This document shows, one piece after another, positions 62,620 to 64,000 of a DNA stretch of 64,000 bases. The notes under the pieces are model-generated. The model was not told the DNA's origin and searched no databases. It saw only the letters and a list, made by a program, of their open reading frames with translations. The stretch's first letter is position 1, and each line of letters begins with the position of its first letter. Source of the DNA: Gymnodinialimonas sp. 57CJ19. GTDB taxonomy: Bacteria > Pseudomonadota > Alphaproteobacteria > Rhodobacterales > Rhodobacteraceae. The stretch lies in NCBI RefSeq assembly GCF_038396845.1, contig NZ_CP151587.1, positions 2,516,001-2,580,000 on the forward strand. Direction: 5' to 3'. A program made the position numbers and the translations under genes.

Positions 62620-63327
62620 TTAGGCCTTCGCGGCCCTTGGGCCCCGGATCAGCAGCCAAAGGGCAAAGCCGATCTCGGAAAGGGACACGATCCCAAGCAG
62701 GGCAAGTTTCACCGCCGCCAACGTGGTGGCGTGGGGCAGGGCGAACATCTGCACGCTATCCACCAGATAGCCCACGCCCCCCACCATCAACCCCACTCCG
62801 AAGACCCGAGGAAACAGGCCCGATCGGATCACCAACCCGCCAAGCAGCAGCAGATGCAGGCAGAAAAACAGCTGCCAAATCCAGACGCCCGCATCGTGGA
62901 TATGGCGCATAAGTCCGGCCAATTCGAGGCGCTGAAGCTCGGAAAAGCTGCCCAAAGGCACCGTGCCATCGGCCAGCGCCAAAGCGCCCGCGTGAAAAAA
63001 CAGCATCGCGGCCATCACGGCGACCATCATCAACCGCGCGAAAGACGCCGCCAGTGAAAGCGTCTCGTTGACCGGTTTGAAGATGAAATACAGCATGACG
63101 CAGACCAGAACCTCCGCCATCATCATCACCACGTCTCCCACCAGACCGGCATGGAAAAGTCCGCGTTGGGCCGTGATATTGGCGAAGGTCGCCGCCGGAT
63201 CTCCGGGGACGTTCAAGGTGCTCGGCACATAGAGAATGGCAAAGCCCCCGGCGAGCGCGATGATAAGATAGAGCAGGCCGGTGACACGGGCATAGGCCCG
63301 AGAGGAGGGATTATCCAAGACACGCAT
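62620..63327 (-). CDS. DUF4386-family membrane protein
   Basis: A 235-residue protein with about six transmembrane helices. The N-terminal SRAYARVTGLLYLIIALAGGF and central FHAGLVGDVVMMMAEVLVCVMLYFIFKP match the DUF4386 family. Function unknown. The ATG at 63327 is selected because the frame before it is unlike the family. It is monocistronic. Confidence 0.78.
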   Translation of the reverse strand: MRVLDNPSSRAYARVTGLLYLIIALAGGFAILYVPSTLNVPGDPAATFANITAQRGLFHAGLVGDVVMMMAEVLVCVMLYFIFKPVNETLSLAASFARLMMVAVMAAMLFFHAGALALADGTVPLGSFSELQRLELAGLMRHIHDAGVWIWQLFFCLHLLLLGGLVIRSGLFPRVFGVGLMVGGVGYLVDSVQMFALPHATTLAAVKLALLGIVSLSEIGFALWLLIRGPRAAKA

Positions 63328-63548
63328 GGGAGGGCTCCTGTGGCGGTGAGTTTGAAATCTCCCTTTGTCATACGCCGATCCGAGCCCCATGGAATTGAAT
63401 GGATTTGCGGAATTCATATGCAAAATTGCATGGAATGGCCCCCGACGCTGGTCGCGGACCCGGTCGCCAGACGCCCTGGCTATTGTCGTCAGCCCGGTTT
63501 TGCCCTAACTAGATACATTGCCCCATCGCCTGCCTGTGGATCAGATAA

Positions 63549-64000
63549 GTGACTGATAGTAAACAAGTTAATCTAGATGCCGCCGCCCGCCTTTCGGTCG
63601 CGCCGATGATGGATTGGACCGACCGCCACTGTCGTTATTTCCATCGGCTGATGTCGCAGCAGGCGTTGCTCTATACCGAAATGGTGACAGCCCCCGCGGT
63701 CATTAACGGCGACCGGGCGCGATTGTTGGACTTCGACGGGGCCGAACATCCCGTGGCGCTACAACTGGGCGGCTCGATCCCGGCAGAGCTGGCGCGGGCT
63801 ACGCGGATCGCCAATGACTGGGGTTACGATGAGGTGAACCTCAACGTCGGCTGCCCCTCGGACCGGGTGCAATCGGGCTGCTTCGGGGCTGTCTTGATGA
63901 AGCAACCCGACCTGGTGGCCGAATGCGTCGCTGCAATGCAGGACGCCAGCGCGGTTGAGGTCACCGTGAAGTGCCGTATTGGCGTGGATGAGCAAGACCC
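63549..64000 (+). CDS. dusA: tRNA-dihydrouridine synthase DusA (partial, runs off the window)
   Basis: The N-terminal 150 residues of a flavin enzyme reducing uridines in the tRNA D-loop. [21 protein letters not shown] is the FMN-binding entry typical of DusA, and [23 protein letters not shown] contains the catalytic Cys and the DusA-specific segment. A GTG at 63549 directly follows an in-frame TAA, so no earlier start exists; a later ATG would cut the FMN motif. The remaining half lies beyond base 64000. Confidence 0.9.
   Translation, partial: MTDSKQVNLDAAARLSVAPMMDWTDRHCRYFHRLMSQQALLYTEMVTAPAVINGDRARLLDFDGAEHPVALQLGGSIPAELARATRIANDWGYDEVNLNVGCPSDRVQSGCFGAVLMKQPDLVAECVAAMQDASAVEVTVKCRIGVDEQD

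Noticed and set aside
1..64000. CRISPR arrays, rRNA and tRNA genes
   Set aside because: No regularly spaced repeats and no cloverleaf or rRNA-like sequence were recognised on reading the window.

Overview
The window is a GC-rich stretch from an alphaproteobacterium, most likely a marine Rhodobacterales (Roseobacter-group) bacterium. This is inferred from gene content: an aerobic benzoyl-CoA (box) pathway with a BoxR-type regulator, a DUF6455 protein, ugp and sit transport operons, a split YeeE/YedE pair with a persulfide-dioxygenase-like hydrolase, and several LysR and GntR regulators. No rRNA, tRNA, CRISPR array, integrase or insertion sequence was seen.

Layout. 1-3343: the end of ugpB, then ugpA, ugpE and ugpC (glycerol-3-phosphate type ABC importer), closed by a strong terminator. 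3404-7755: sitABCD, a Mn/Fe ABC importer behind a Fur/Mur-like palindrome, with a small Rieske protein attached. 7783-9788: kynA and kynU (tryptophan catabolism). 9809-12477: a copper P-type ATPase and its CueR regulator, with a textbook MerR-type promoter. 12483-14884: an AbrB-type membrane protein and glutaryl-CoA dehydrogenase. 15007-17639: a Crp-like regulator with two nearby cysteines, a split YeeE/YedE transporter and a metallo-beta-lactamase-fold hydrolase, which look like a sulfide/persulfide module. 17646-19925: a LysR regulator divergent from a serine hydroxymethyltransferase paralogue.

20071-32263 is a roughly 12-kb zone of gene decay. It resembles an old GntR-controlled catabolic and transport cluster (alcohol dehydrogenase, DapA-family aldolase, Gfo/Idh/MocA and hydroxyacid dehydrogenases, cupins, Ldh2, Asp/Glu racemase family, TctABC, DctP, AEC carrier, OsmC). 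Most genes carry stops, frameshifts or in-frame internal deletions. The GntR regulator, the DapA-family gene and one cupin look intact, and palindromes of the form TTGGT-N2-ACCAA survive at both ends.

32641-35693 holds an intact Gfo/Idh/MocA oxidoreductase, a LysR regulator and a two-domain flavin reductase of the 4-hydroxyphenylacetate hydroxylase C1 type. 35826-45177 is a well-preserved two-armed locus: a carbohydrate-type ABC importer with an argininosuccinate-lyase-family enzyme inside its operon, divergent from a ROK regulator and a large PIG-L deacetylase. Its substrate is not obvious, and it is the best candidate here for an undescribed catabolic system.

45187-59214 is the aerobic benzoate (box) island: PaaG-like hydratase, MarR regulator, DUF4863 protein, benzoate-CoA ligase, alpha/beta hydrolase, DUF309 protein, boxC, boxB, a 54-residue cysteine-rich protein, boxA, thioesterase, boxR, a FadJ-like bifunctional enzyme and an aldo/keto reductase. 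TGCA-containing palindromes precede the two main transcription units. 59225-62504 adds a DUF6455 protein, an FAD aromatic hydroxylase and an amidohydrolase. The window ends with a DUF4386 membrane protein and the start of dusA.

Many spurious antisense open frames, some over 1000 codons, arise from the high GC content and were left out.
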